A stretch of 64,000 nt of DNA, taken from assembly GCA_021740905.1 (NCBI GenBank), contig JAIOYV010000015.1, forward strand, positions 1 to 64,000, given 5' to 3'. The notes under the pieces are model-generated. The model made no database searches. It saw only the letters and a program-made list of their open reading frames with translations, and was not told the DNA's origin. Positions within the stretch are counted from its first letter, which is position 1, and each line of letters starts with the position of its first letter. Source of the DNA: Bacteroidales bacterium (GTDB taxonomy: Bacteria > Bacteroidota > Bacteroidia > Bacteroidales > M50B96). Positions 55,947-64,000 of this stretch are shown here, one piece after another. The translations under genes and the position numbers were made by a program.

Positions 55947-57314
55947 TCAATTGTCCCTGAGACAACGAACAGAGATACCTCTCGTCTTAACTTGGCTGTT
56001 CCTGATGATAAAGATATCGTCAGCTGTCAGCTTACGCAACATTGCTTCTGTAGATGAGTCTTCCGAAGACGACCAGAATAGGGAGGTTGACAGGGTAAAG
56101 AAGAAGTTGCCTTCGACGGCTCGGCTGCCACCAGGAAGAGCGGTGAAGCCACTCGAATTTGTAACTCCAGTATTGGTTGAATTCCAATGTGCTGTGCCAA
56201 CTTCCTTCATTTTACCACTTATGAAATAGCCACTCTGTTGAGAACTGCACACAACAGATGGATCAAGGAAGATAGTCATTGTGCACCACTCTGAATCAGT
56301 GGGTATATGCCAACCTGTCGGACATATCCCTTGTGTTCCTTCTGTCGTTGTGTAGCCCATCATTTCGTCCCAGTCGTATAAACCACCGTAAATGGTGCAA
56401 TTATTTATATCGTTGTTAATGCAATATTTTTCTATGATGCTATTATTGCTAGCTTCAGAATGATCGATACCGGTACTTACGCTTTCCACATAAGTACCAA
56501 TGTTCAGGTTCTTCGCCATCCAACATTGTGTGCCAATCTGCACGGTGGGATATATTTCTCCTCCATAATTGATATAAGGTGTTCCGGCGCACGGGCTGGG
56601 AGCATCAAAATGAAAAGTATAGGTTATGTAGTATTGGACTGTATCCAACATGCTATGATACATATTATCTGCATAGCCTTCCAGTAGTAATTGATCTCCT
56701 GTTGAAAGAATAAAAGCACTTTTTGAATTCTTTAGAGGCAATGCGCCTGATGATCCGTGTACAGGTGAAGATTGCTTCAGCTCAACACTGCCGGCATGAG
56801 TTAATTCATTGGCTGCATTGGTATTTGAGGCAGAATTTACTATTTTAAGAGAAGTGATTTCCTTGCGCCACTGTGCAGTAAGTATCAGGAAATAGTTATT
56901 TGCCGGTTTGAAATTAAAAGCATGAGTACCTGCCGTCACCACCTTATCGAACAACACCTGCTGCCGCCCTAAAAGGTCAGTTGTTCTAACCACCAATCTG
57001 TCACTTTGTGGTATAACTAAGCTTATCGTAGTTTGGTCTGTTACTGGGTTACTGCCCTCGTTGCGCAATGAAAATCTATTCTGGGGTTCGAGTGTTTCTG
57101 CTAGTCCTGACGCACCTTGAGTCAATACTGTATCAGGCCATATAAGTAATGTATCTCCTCCTTGGGTAAGATTGCTTACCCTGATACTATCGAGAGGTGC
57201 ATTTACATTATTATTTAAACCAGTAAAAGTAAGCTGGATAATCTGTGCCTCTCCCTTTTGCGGCAGCATTGAAAATAGATAAATGACTGCAAGTAAGTAA
57301 ATGATCTTTTTCAT
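55947..57314 (-). CDS. Secreted FISUMP domain protein
   Basis: The 455-residue protein has a signal peptide (1-23, ending GEAQ), an N-terminal beta domain that reads like a T9SS-type module placed internally (RFSLRNEGSNPVTDQTTISL and VRTTDLLGRQQVLFDK, about 80-150), and a C-terminal FISUMP domain (about 245-455) with GGEIYPTVQIGTQCWMAKNL, YGGLYDWDEMMGY, CPTGWHIPTDSEW and RGISVRCLRDN. It has no lipobox, unlike its neighbour 95 bp downstream. The pair probably forms an operon. Function unknown. Confidence 0.8.
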   Translation of the reverse strand: MKKIIYLLAVIYLFSMLPQKGEAQIIQLTFTGLNNNVNAPLDSIRVSNLTQGGDTLLIWPDTVLTQGASGLAETLEPQNRFSLRNEGSNPVTDQTTISLVIPQSDRLVVRTTDLLGRQQVLFDKVVTAGTHAFNFKPANNYFLILTAQWRKEITSLKIVNSASNTNAANELTHAGSVELKQSSPVHGSSGALPLKNSKSAFILSTGDQLLLEGYADNMYHSMLDTVQYYITYTFHFDAPSPCAGTPYINYGGEIYPTVQIGTQCWMAKNLNIGTYVESVSTGIDHSEASNNSIIEKYCINNDINNCTIYGGLYDWDEMMGYTTTEGTQGICPTGWHIPTDSEWCTMTIFLDPSVVCSSQQSGYFISGKMKEVGTAHWNSTNTGVTNSSGFTALPGGSRAVEGNFFFTLSTSLFWSSSEDSSTEAMLRKLTADDIFIIRNSQVKTRGISVRCLRDN

Positions 57315-57375
57315 ATTGTTTAAGTTTTTAGTTAATGGTTCATTTATAATAATGTGATATATTTTAATTACACAA

Positions 57376-57796
57376 ATTTATGGCACCACGCGTGGGCTTG
57401 CAATAACCCTTTCGGGTTATTTTTTAGATTGGTTGGGTAAGTGGCGTTTTTATTTTTTCGGGTTACCCTATTATACTTGAAATTGGATAAAAACTTGCAA
57501 GTGCAAAGCACGAAATTTCAAATTTCAAATTCCAAGCTGGTTTCATTACCAGGCCTGGGTTTTGGCTTTTTAAATTTAGAGTTTGGGGCTTCAAGAGAGA
57601 TGCCTAAACCCGCCTATCAGACGGGGATGTTTATCCCGCTCGTATTCTAAATTGGAAAGCTATATTTTGCAGTAGTGTTTTCCTGTAAAGCTTGTTCAGG
57701 ACTTCGGTGCGGGCTTGCACATGGCGTTTCTCGTAGGTGTTGGGATTGTGATTATGGAATGACCCTCCTATACCCCTTTCGGGTTATACCGATTTT
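57376..57796. repeat. Direct repeat D, copy 2, with an extra 170-bp segment
   Basis: Matches 54349-54590 in blocks, with an unrelated segment at about 57470-57640. ATAACCC-TTTC-GGGTTAT hairpins lie at 57403-57420 (followed by TTTTTT) and 57770-57787. The second can terminate the kinase transcript. An open frame at 57441-57650 has no support as a gene. Confidence 0.7.
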
Positions 57797-60625
57797 TCAT
57801 ACCGGCAATGTCAGGGTGATTTTAGTGCCCATACGATTTTCGATATTGAAATCGCCATTGATGCTTTTCATACGCTCACTCATATTTTTCATGCCGTTGC
57901 CGAATCGGTTCCATTCGCCGTTTGGCATCCCAATTCCGTTGTCCTGGATGATGACCGATAATTTATCCCTATGAAGTGCAAATTTCAACTCTGCTTCCGT
58001 TGCCTGTGCATGTTTCATGATGTTGTGAAGGGCTTCTTTTACTGCATAAAAAATGTTTCTGCGATGTTCGGAATTGATATGCGTTTTTTCAATATTGCCA
58101 CTTGATTCGATTTTAAGTTTTACTGCGGAGTTCTCAAAATATTCGGCAGCATACCTACGGATGTAAGCAACCGTGTTTTCGAGATAATCGTTGTTCGAAT
58201 TCAAGGCCCAGATAATTTCGCTGATGTTCGAAGAAAGCTCTTGTGAGATCGAAGAAATTTTTTCGGCTTCTTTTCGGGTCTCCGGTGTTTTTGACACTTT
58301 CTTTACCATTTCGCTCAGCAGCATAATCCTGGACAAACCTGAACCTACATCATCGTGCAGATCGGCACTTATGCGTTGACGCTCTTGCACAATGGCTTCT
58401 TGCTTCTCCAATTGTTTCTTTAGCCGGAAGCTTCGGAAGGAAAGTAAGCCTAACATCAGCAAGAGTATCGAGCTAAATAAAATCCCATTTCGCTGGAGTT
58501 TTTGTTTTTCGAGCAATTGGTTTTGCAATTGGCTGTTTTTGTTAAGAAGGGCCATTTCTGCTGCCTTTACGTTGGCTTCGGCCTGCTGGTATTCCAGGTC
58601 TTTTTGCGTCTCTGCCAATTTCAGTTGCTGAATCTCCATACTGTTGTTCATCAGCATGATCTGGCTTTTATTTTTTTCGCCTTCAAGCCGTGAAGCAAGT
58701 AGTGAGGCATTTTGATGCTCCAGTTGCAGGCTTTTAATTTCGCTATCCTTGTTTAACAGTTCAATCTCCCGGTCTTTTTTTTCTGTTTCGTACTTGATTT
58801 TCAGTCGCGACAATTCCTTGTCGTTTTCTTCATTGAGTATGCTATCTTTGTAAAGAGTGTACATTTTGTAATTTACCAAAGCCTGCTCGAAATTGCCCTG
58901 TTTACTGTCTAATTCAGACAAATATTTGTAACCAATTTTAATGGATTTTATATTTCCGATTTCCTTTGACAGTGAAAGACCTTCCTCGATATAGTTTTTT
59001 GCATCTTCAAAATTACCCAGTTGACTATAAATACTTCCAATATCCTGACAAGAGGAAGCAATTAACAGTGATTCTCCGATTTCTTTGCTTTTTTTCAAAC
59101 CAATCATAAAATATTTCAGCGCTTCGGAAAAATTACCCATTTGATGGTAGATATTACCCATGTTGTAATACGCAGTAGCAATAGTTCCTTTGTTCCCTAT
59201 TTCTTCAGCTATCTTTAAGGAAATATCTATATTTCGCAAAGCTTCCTGAAAATTATTCTGATTTACATAGACTCTACTTATATTGCCGTATGCTGTAGCA
59301 ATCATCCCTTTATTCCCTATTTCTTCAGCTATCTTAGCTGTTGCTAAATAAATATTTAGGGCTTCCGGATTATCGCCCATCGCAAGATAAATACCCCCAA
59401 TCTGGTTATAGCAAGAACTGATCCCCGGTTTATCCCTTAATTCTTCGCAGATCTTTAGTGAAGCAAAATAATTCTTTAACGATTCCGGATAATTGCCCAG
59501 TTGATTACAAATCTTTCCCATATTATGATACACTACTGCAATTCCCTTTTTATTACCGATTTCTTCATGTAGCTTTAAAGCAATATTATTATAATTCAAA
59601 GCTTCTGAATAATTTCCTTGTGCAATGTAAATGTTTCCTATATTTATGTATCCATTGGACAGGAACTCTTTATTCCCAAATTCTTCGCTTATCTTTACGG
59701 AAATTAACAGATTTTCTAATGCTTCGGAGTAATTTCCCTGCTCCATTAAGCATAATCCAATATTGCAATAGGTGCCACCACTGGCTGATTTATCCCCTAT
59801 CTCTTCATTTATATTCAGTGAAGCCAAGTAATTTTTTAAGGCTTCGGGATAATTACCCTGTCTGTGATAAATTATCCCGATATTGTTGTAACAGACGGCC
59901 ATGTCTTTCTTGGCCCCGATTTCTTCTTTAACTTTTAGTGCAGCAAAATAATTTTTTAATGCTTCCGGATAATTGTCTTGTCTTTCATAAGTATGCCCAA
60001 TATTGTAGTAAGAACCAGAAATACTTTTCTTTTCCCCGATTTCTTCTCTAATTTTCAGTGACGCAAAATAATTTTCCAATGCTTCCGGATAAATGCGCTG
60101 GATGTAATAGATATTCCCGATATTATTGTAAGAATCAGCAATTCCTTTCTTATCCCCGATCTCTTTTCTGATCTCTAAAGAAGCGAAATAATTTTTCAAT
60201 GCTTCCGGGTAATTGTCCTGGAGCGTATAAATATTCCCTATATGATGGTAAGCTTGAGCAATACCTTTCTTGTCATTGATTTCTTCATTGATCTCTAAAG
60301 AAGCGAAGTAATTTTTCAATGCTTCCGGATTATTTCCCTGTATCTTATTGATAGTGCCTAGATTATCATGGGTAATTGCTTTCCCTTTTTCATAACTTAT
60401 TTTATAAGCAAGGGCAAGTGCCGATTTAGCATATCGCATGGCATTTTCAAGGTCATTAATATCAATGTATTGCTTACTTAAAGAGATTAGATTACTCACT
60501 TTTGCTGTATCTTCTTTTGCGGTCTTTAAAACATTTTGCAGGGAGTCAATCAACGAATTGCTCTGACTATAAGATCCTACCATAGTGGCAAGCGCAAGTA
60601 TTAAAAGAATGATCCTCTTTTTCAT
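57797..60625 (-). CDS. TPR-containing sensor histidine kinase (HisKA_3 class)
   Basis: About 942 residues; the ATG at 60625 is preferred to a TTG two codons upstream. A signal peptide (1-21) precedes about 14 tetratricopeptide repeats of 40 residues (GNYPEALKNYFASLKIREEI type, about 40-560). A coiled-coil region (about 590-690), one membrane helix (GILFSSILLLMLGLLSF) and a HisKA_3 dimerisation domain follow, with the phospho-acceptor His near 756 in ISADLHDDVGSG. The HATPase domain shows KEALHNIMKHA, DNGIGM and GNGMKNM. The TPR part is expected in the periplasm as the sensor. The class normally pairs with a LuxR-type response regulator, such as that at 40247-40885. The TPR units are alike even at DNA level. 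Confidence 0.9.
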   Translation of the reverse strand: MKKRIILLILALATMVGSYSQSNSLIDSLQNVLKTAKEDTAKVSNLISLSKQYIDINDLENAMRYAKSALALAYKISYEKGKAITHDNLGTINKIQGNNPEALKNYFASLEINEEINDKKGIAQAYHHIGNIYTLQDNYPEALKNYFASLEIRKEIGDKKGIADSYNNIGNIYYIQRIYPEALENYFASLKIREEIGEKKSISGSYYNIGHTYERQDNYPEALKNYFAALKVKEEIGAKKDMAVCYNNIGIIYHRQGNYPEALKNYLASLNINEEIGDKSASGGTYCNIGLCLMEQGNYSEALENLLISVKISEEFGNKEFLSNGYINIGNIYIAQGNYSEALNYNNIALKLHEEIGNKKGIAVVYHNMGKICNQLGNYPESLKNYFASLKICEELRDKPGISSCYNQIGGIYLAMGDNPEALNIYLATAKIAEEIGNKGMIATAYGNISRVYVNQNNFQEALRNIDISLKIAEEIGNKGTIATAYYNMGNIYHQMGNFSEALKYFMIGLKKSKEIGESLLIASSCQDIGSIYSQLGNFEDAKNYIEEGLSLSKEIGNIKSIKIGYKYLSELDSKQGNFEQALVNYKMYTLYKDSILNEENDKELSRLKIKYETEKKDREIELLNKDSEIKSLQLEHQNASLLASRLEGEKNKSQIMLMNNSMEIQQLKLAETQKDLEYQQAEANVKAAEMALLNKNSQLQNQLLEKQKLQRNGILFSSILLLMLGLLSFRSFRLKKQLEKQEAIVQERQRISADLHDDVGSGLSRIMLLSEMVKKVSKTPETRKEAEKISSISQELSSNISEIIWALNSNNDYLENTVAYIRRYAAEYFENSAVKLKIESSGNIEKTHINSEHRRNIFYAVKEALHNIMKHAQATEAELKFALHRDKLSVIIQDNGIGMPNGEWNRFGNGMKNMSERMKSINGDFNIENRMGTKITLTLPV

Positions 60626-60732
60626 AAGCAATCAGAATGAAACAGGATGAAATTATAGTCTACTCAATAATGAGGTAAAACATGTTTTAAAACATAAAAT
60701 TAAACAAATATATGAAAATTTTGGAATAGCAA

Positions 60733-60766
60733 AACCTTGGAGGTTTTTTTCTAAACCTCCAAGGTT
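60733..60766. repeat. Split copy of the ACCTTGGAGG palindrome
   Basis: AACCTTGGAGGTTT and AAACCTCCAAGGTT separated by 6 bp; the same sequence as the perfect palindrome at 23458-23491. Both stand beyond the end of a giant SprB-type gene. Confidence 0.7.
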
Positions 60767-60783
60767 AATTGTAGTAAACTAGA

Positions 60784-60812
60784 AAAGCCGGTGCGCAAAC
60801 ACCGGCTTTTCA
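60784..60812 (-). terminator. Terminator of the third giant paralogue
   Basis: AAAAGCCGGTG and CACCGGCTTTT form a strong hairpin with A/T tails, 50 bp past the stop codon at 60864. The same hairpin type follows the other family members. Confidence 0.8.
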
Positions 60813-60863
60813 GGTCATAAGTGTCGGTGTGCCCCCAAAACACCCCGATACATTGATGAAAAC

Positions 60864-63800
60864 TTACCTCCCCACTTCCATTTGTTTTGTTTCCACAAAA
60901 TCATTTGCAATCAACCGGTAGAAATAATTGCCTGTGGCATAGTTCACACTTTTCATTTCAATCGTGTGATTTCCTGCCGGGAACGATCCTCTGGCAAGCA
61001 CCTCTATTTCATTGCCCAGGATATCAAACACTGTAAGACTAATTTCTGATTCTTCGGGTAGGAAGAAAGAAATGCGGGTGTTTGATTTGAACGGATTGGG
61101 CATGTTTTGATCGAGCCTGAATGTGGTTTCATCTTTTGATACCAATCTCATCTTGCCCACAATCTGGACGTCGTTCTGTTCGTAATGTCCATCCCCCTGG
61201 GTCCAGTTTTCAACAGAAACTTGTTTTTCAGAAATACCATCCCAGATGCTGATGCCGAAACCGTTTCCGGCTTGCAAGCCATCGGTTTCGGTACTTAGTT
61301 CGTCGTTGCCCCATAAGGTAATAGCTGTATTTCCACCTGAATATACGCCGGCTCCAACCAAGAGTTCGTGGCTATCGAAAACGCCAATTTCGTCACCCAT
61401 CATGGGGAGTGCATCAAAGGCAGTTTCAGGTATGCCCAGGGTCATGTTGTTGTCGGTAGGTACAGGCAGGGTAAAATATACCGGTTGTTGTGCTACCATG
61501 TCCGATTTGGAGGATACCGAATTGGATGGATAATATAGCACCGACGTGACATTCATTTTTATCTGGTAGCCTTGTCCTGGCATCATGTTGCCAATGGAAT
61601 TTACACCAAATGCAGGCCAGTAAACTGCACCGGCACCATTTTTCAAAATCGCAACGTTGGCCACTATGGGCGACATCATGGTAACAGCATCGCCTGGAAC
61701 CTGGCGGAGGTATCCAATTATGCTCCAACCAGCCTGGATAGAGACAGAGGTGGATTCAGGCACAGCAGCGGTTCCGGACACCTCAAGCGTACTATTTGCC
61801 ACATTCATCTTAACCTGATAACCCTGGCCGAGTATCATGTTGCCAATGGAATTGACCCCAAAGGCTGGCCAATAAACAGCTCCCGATCCGTTTTTCACAA
61901 TAGCTGTGTTCGATACTATCGGGGCAAAGACCACATTGGTGAGAGGATCTACCGGGTTGATATACGTTGACATGATACTCCAGCCAAGCGGCAGGACAAT
62001 ATACTGAATATCAAGTCCTCCTGGTTCGGTTATTTCGACAGTTTCGTAGGCTTCACAGCTATTCGAATCGTAGGCTGTTACATGGTAGAAACCTGCTGAT
62101 AGTCCAACCAGGTTCTGACTTGTGGCACCGTTTGACCAGATGAACGAATAAGGAGGTACTCCTCCTGTGACATTCAGTGTAATAGTGCCATCTGAACCTC
62201 CATTTGTGGTAACATTGACTGATGCACTTGCAATCGCCATTGCAGGAGGTCCGCTTAAATATGTATAACTGGCAAATTGATAACACGAATGGGCATCGAC
62301 AACTGTTAAGTTATAGGTACCCGGTGAAATTCCGGTAATGACAGGTGTATTTGCACCATTGCTCCAGTTGTAGCTGTAGGGCGGTGTTCCGCCCGAAACT
62401 GCAACTGAAATAGAATTCGTTCCAGCGCCAAAGCAATCGATATATGAAATGGTTTCAGATAGCGTTAGATCGGAAGGCTCAAAAACAGTGAAACTCGCAC
62501 TGGCTGTTTGACTGGCCCCATCACTAACGGTTACTTGATAAGATCCTGCCGACAGGTCGTATACAACACCGCTTGTTGCACTATTCGACCAACTGAATGT
62601 AAAAGGTGGGACTCCACCGATAATATTTAACTGAATAACTCCATCTGCTTCGCCATAACAACTTACATCGTACACAGTTCCGGATACAGCCAATGTTGGT
62701 ACACTGCCATCCAAAACCTGGAACGTTTCGCTATTCGTACAGCCACCGGCATCGGTAACAGAAATGGTATAATATCCTGCCGACAATCCAAAAATGTCCT
62801 GGGTTGCTTCGCCATTCGACCACAGATAGGAGTAAGGTGGAACCCCACTGGAAACCGAGGCGTTAATATATCCATCGCTGCCCCCAAAAGTAGTAGGATC
62901 AGAAACAACACCGGTAACCATAATTTCTGGTGGTTCTGTTACGGTATATATTCCTGTAACTACACAAGAATGGGCATCGGTACAAGTAACTGTATAAGTT
63001 CCTGCAGCGAGACCCGGGTTGTAAGTGCTGGTCACTCCGTTGCTCCATAAAATAATATCGGGTGGTGTCCCACCTGTGAGATAAAAGCTAAGCTCCCCGT
63101 TGTTTGCACCAAAACAGCTTGCATTGGTAACACTGGGATTTATTAAATAAGGCAACGGCTCGTAAACCGCTACCGTGTGTGTTTTTTCCGCCCCATAAAA
63201 ATCAGTCACTGTTACCGAATATATGCCTCCTGCAAGCCCTGTACGGTTCATTAATGTTGATCCATCGGACCATAAATAAGTATAGGCAGAGGTACCACCT
63301 GTGGTAATTATATTAATCATACCATCGTTGGCCCCATTGCAGGATACATGTGAAGTCAGATCTGTCACAGATATATCATTTGTCCAAATCAGACGATTGT
63401 TGGGGTCATAGTCGTTGGCTTCGCCAGCAAAGCTACCTGTATAATTTAAGAATGTAACTTGTCCCCAATCAGATTGCTTGGCGGCATTGTATGCGCTTGC
63501 TCCCTGGCTAGGGAAGTTTGCATAGTTTATTGTAAATGTTTGGTTATTTTCAAAAAACACTAATGCTCCTCCTGGTTCGCCTGGTAGGAATGTACAATGA
63601 TTGAAAGGGTGATTGGTATCTACTATTCCTCCAGGCCAAAAATAAACACCATAAGAATCTACTTCCTTGAAAGTACACCATTCAGCCGCCATTGTTCCTC
63701 CCGAAAAACAACTAAACTCCCAGAACATGAGATCGTTTGATTCAAAAACTACCTCATTCCCTTGTGTACCAATGGCATTTAATGTTCCTCCACTATTAAT

Positions 63801-64000
63801 TGCCAGGAGACTTGCATTACCCAGGTATAAATGGGAATTATCATCCATGTTTAATTCTGCTCCATTATTGATGTCCAGGTTACCATTGTTGATCCTGATA
63901 AGATTTCCATTTGTCCATAAGGTTCCGGCATTAATGTCCAGTTTATTACTTAAGAGAATTATTAAGCTGGAATTTAACTCAACACCTCCACTGGTGTTGG
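60864..64000 (-). CDS. Giant beta-solenoid, SprB-repeat, T9SS protein, 5' part outside the window
   Basis: The frame is open from the right window edge, through the Met codon at 63848, to the stop at 60864. Residues upstream of that Met read NTSGGVELNSSLIILLSNKL and NAGTLWTNGNLIRI, matching the solenoid of the other two paralogues, so the Met is internal. The visible part has the solenoid end, six SprB repeats, the twin GWSI/YWPAFGVN modules and a T9SS type A domain ending DFVETKQMEVGR. A papain-like domain is expected beyond the edge but is not seen. Confidence 0.85.
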   Translation of the reverse strand, partial: NTSGGVELNSSLIILLSNKLDINAGTLWTNGNLIRINNGNLDINNGAELNMDDNSHLYLGNASLLAINSGGTLNAIGTQGNEVVFESNDLMFWEFSCFSGGTMAAEWCTFKEVDSYGVYFWPGGIVDTNHPFNHCTFLPGEPGGALVFFENNQTFTINYANFPSQGASAYNAAKQSDWGQVTFLNYTGSFAGEANDYDPNNRLIWTNDISVTDLTSHVSCNGANDGMINIITTGGTSAYTYLWSDGSTLMNRTGLAGGIYSVTVTDFYGAEKTHTVAVYEPLPYLINPSVTNASCFGANNGELSFYLTGGTPPDIILWSNGVTSTYNPGLAAGTYTVTCTDAHSCVVTGIYTVTEPPEIMVTGVVSDPTTFGGSDGYINASVSSGVPPYSYLWSNGEATQDIFGLSAGYYTISVTDAGGCTNSETFQVLDGSVPTLAVSGTVYDVSCYGEADGVIQLNIIGGVPPFTFSWSNSATSGVVYDLSAGSYQVTVSDGASQTASASFTVFEPSDLTLSETISYIDCFGAGTNSISVAVSGGTPPYSYNWSNGANTPVITGISPGTYNLTVVDAHSCYQFASYTYLSGPPAMAIASASVNVTTNGGSDGTITLNVTGGVPPYSFIWSNGATSQNLVGLSAGFYHVTAYDSNSCEAYETVEITEPGGLDIQYIVLPLGWSIMSTYINPVDPLTNVVFAPIVSNTAIVKNGSGAVYWPAFGVNSIGNMILGQGYQVKMNVANSTLEVSGTAAVPESTSVSIQAGWSIIGYLRQVPGDAVTMMSPIVANVAILKNGAGAVYWPAFGVNSIGNMMPGQGYQIKMNVTSVLYYPSNSVSSKSDMVAQQPVYFTLPVPTDNNMTLGIPETAFDALPMMGDEIGVFDSHELLVGAGVYSGGNTAITLWGNDELSTETDGLQAGNGFGISIWDGISEKQVSVENWTQGDGHYEQNDVQIVGKMRLVSKDETTFRLDQNMPNPFKSNTRISFFLPEESEISLTVFDILGNEIEVLARGSFPAGNHTIEMKSVNYATGNYFYRLIANDFVETKQMEVGR

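Noticed and set aside
57441-57650. 69-residue plus-strand open frame
   Set aside because: It falls in a non-conserved insert of repeat D and has no domain or leader signal.

Overview
The window looks like chromosomal DNA of a Bacteroidota (Bacteroidetes) bacterium, AT-rich and probably gliding or otherwise surface-adhesive. The evidence is a large set of secreted proteins with type IX secretion (T9SS) type A C-terminal sorting domains, SprB-type repeats, a DUF4402 protein, delta-60 repeats, GEVED/CARDB modules and FISUMP (Fibrobacter succinogenes major paralogous) domains. No rRNA, tRNA or CRISPR array was seen. Genus and species cannot be set from this sequence.

Layout. 1-1942: the 3' end (domains V-VI) of a group II intron, then the remainder of a Cys-paired repeat surface protein whose reading frame the intron interrupts exactly between two codons. 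2.3-8.6 kb: a DUF4402 secreted protein, a SLATT/PLD pair, a frameshifted TfoX-like gene, a lipoprotein, an M28 peptidase fused to an outer-membrane beta-barrel, a small T9SS protein and a SMUG2-type uracil-DNA glycosylase. 8.9-31.3 kb: two giant paralogues (3045 and 2585 aa), each built as papain-like protease, beta-solenoid, SprB repeats, twin GW repeats and T9SS domain. They surround an MBOAT/AlgX-like O-acetylation pair and VOC and SRPBCC genes. A third paralogue runs off the right edge (60864 to past 64000), and a 33-codon tail of a fourth survives at 40089.

31.3-40 kb: an AT-rich accessory region with every gene on the minus strand. It holds a beta-barrel protein, a delta-60 repeat protein, a DUF4062 plus AlbA_2/HATPase pair, a DUF4236-HTH protein and a type II restriction-modification pair (NotI-like nuclease with a D12-class adenine methylase). 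Dispersed repeats, group II intron tail relics and a 49-bp tandem repeat lie between the genes, so this part looks like a defence-rich mosaic assembled by repeat-mediated exchange.

40.2-60.6 kb: a LuxR-type response regulator, a 4311-codon giant adhesin-like protein containing a triplicated 1.6-kb beta-helix unit and a six-bladed kelch-like propeller, a truncated secreted remnant, two FISUMP proteins between direct repeats, and a TPR histidine kinase that could partner the response regulator.

Overall the window encodes cell-surface and secreted machinery (adhesion, proteolysis, surface glycan acylation), one possible two-component regulator pair and a compact defence cluster. The strongest candidates for something undescribed are the intron-tail relic family with a shared hairpin insertion, the DUF4062/AlbA_2 operon beside an unusual NotI-like/adenine-methylase pair, the SLATT/PLD pair, and the three-part protease-solenoid-SprB exoproteins.
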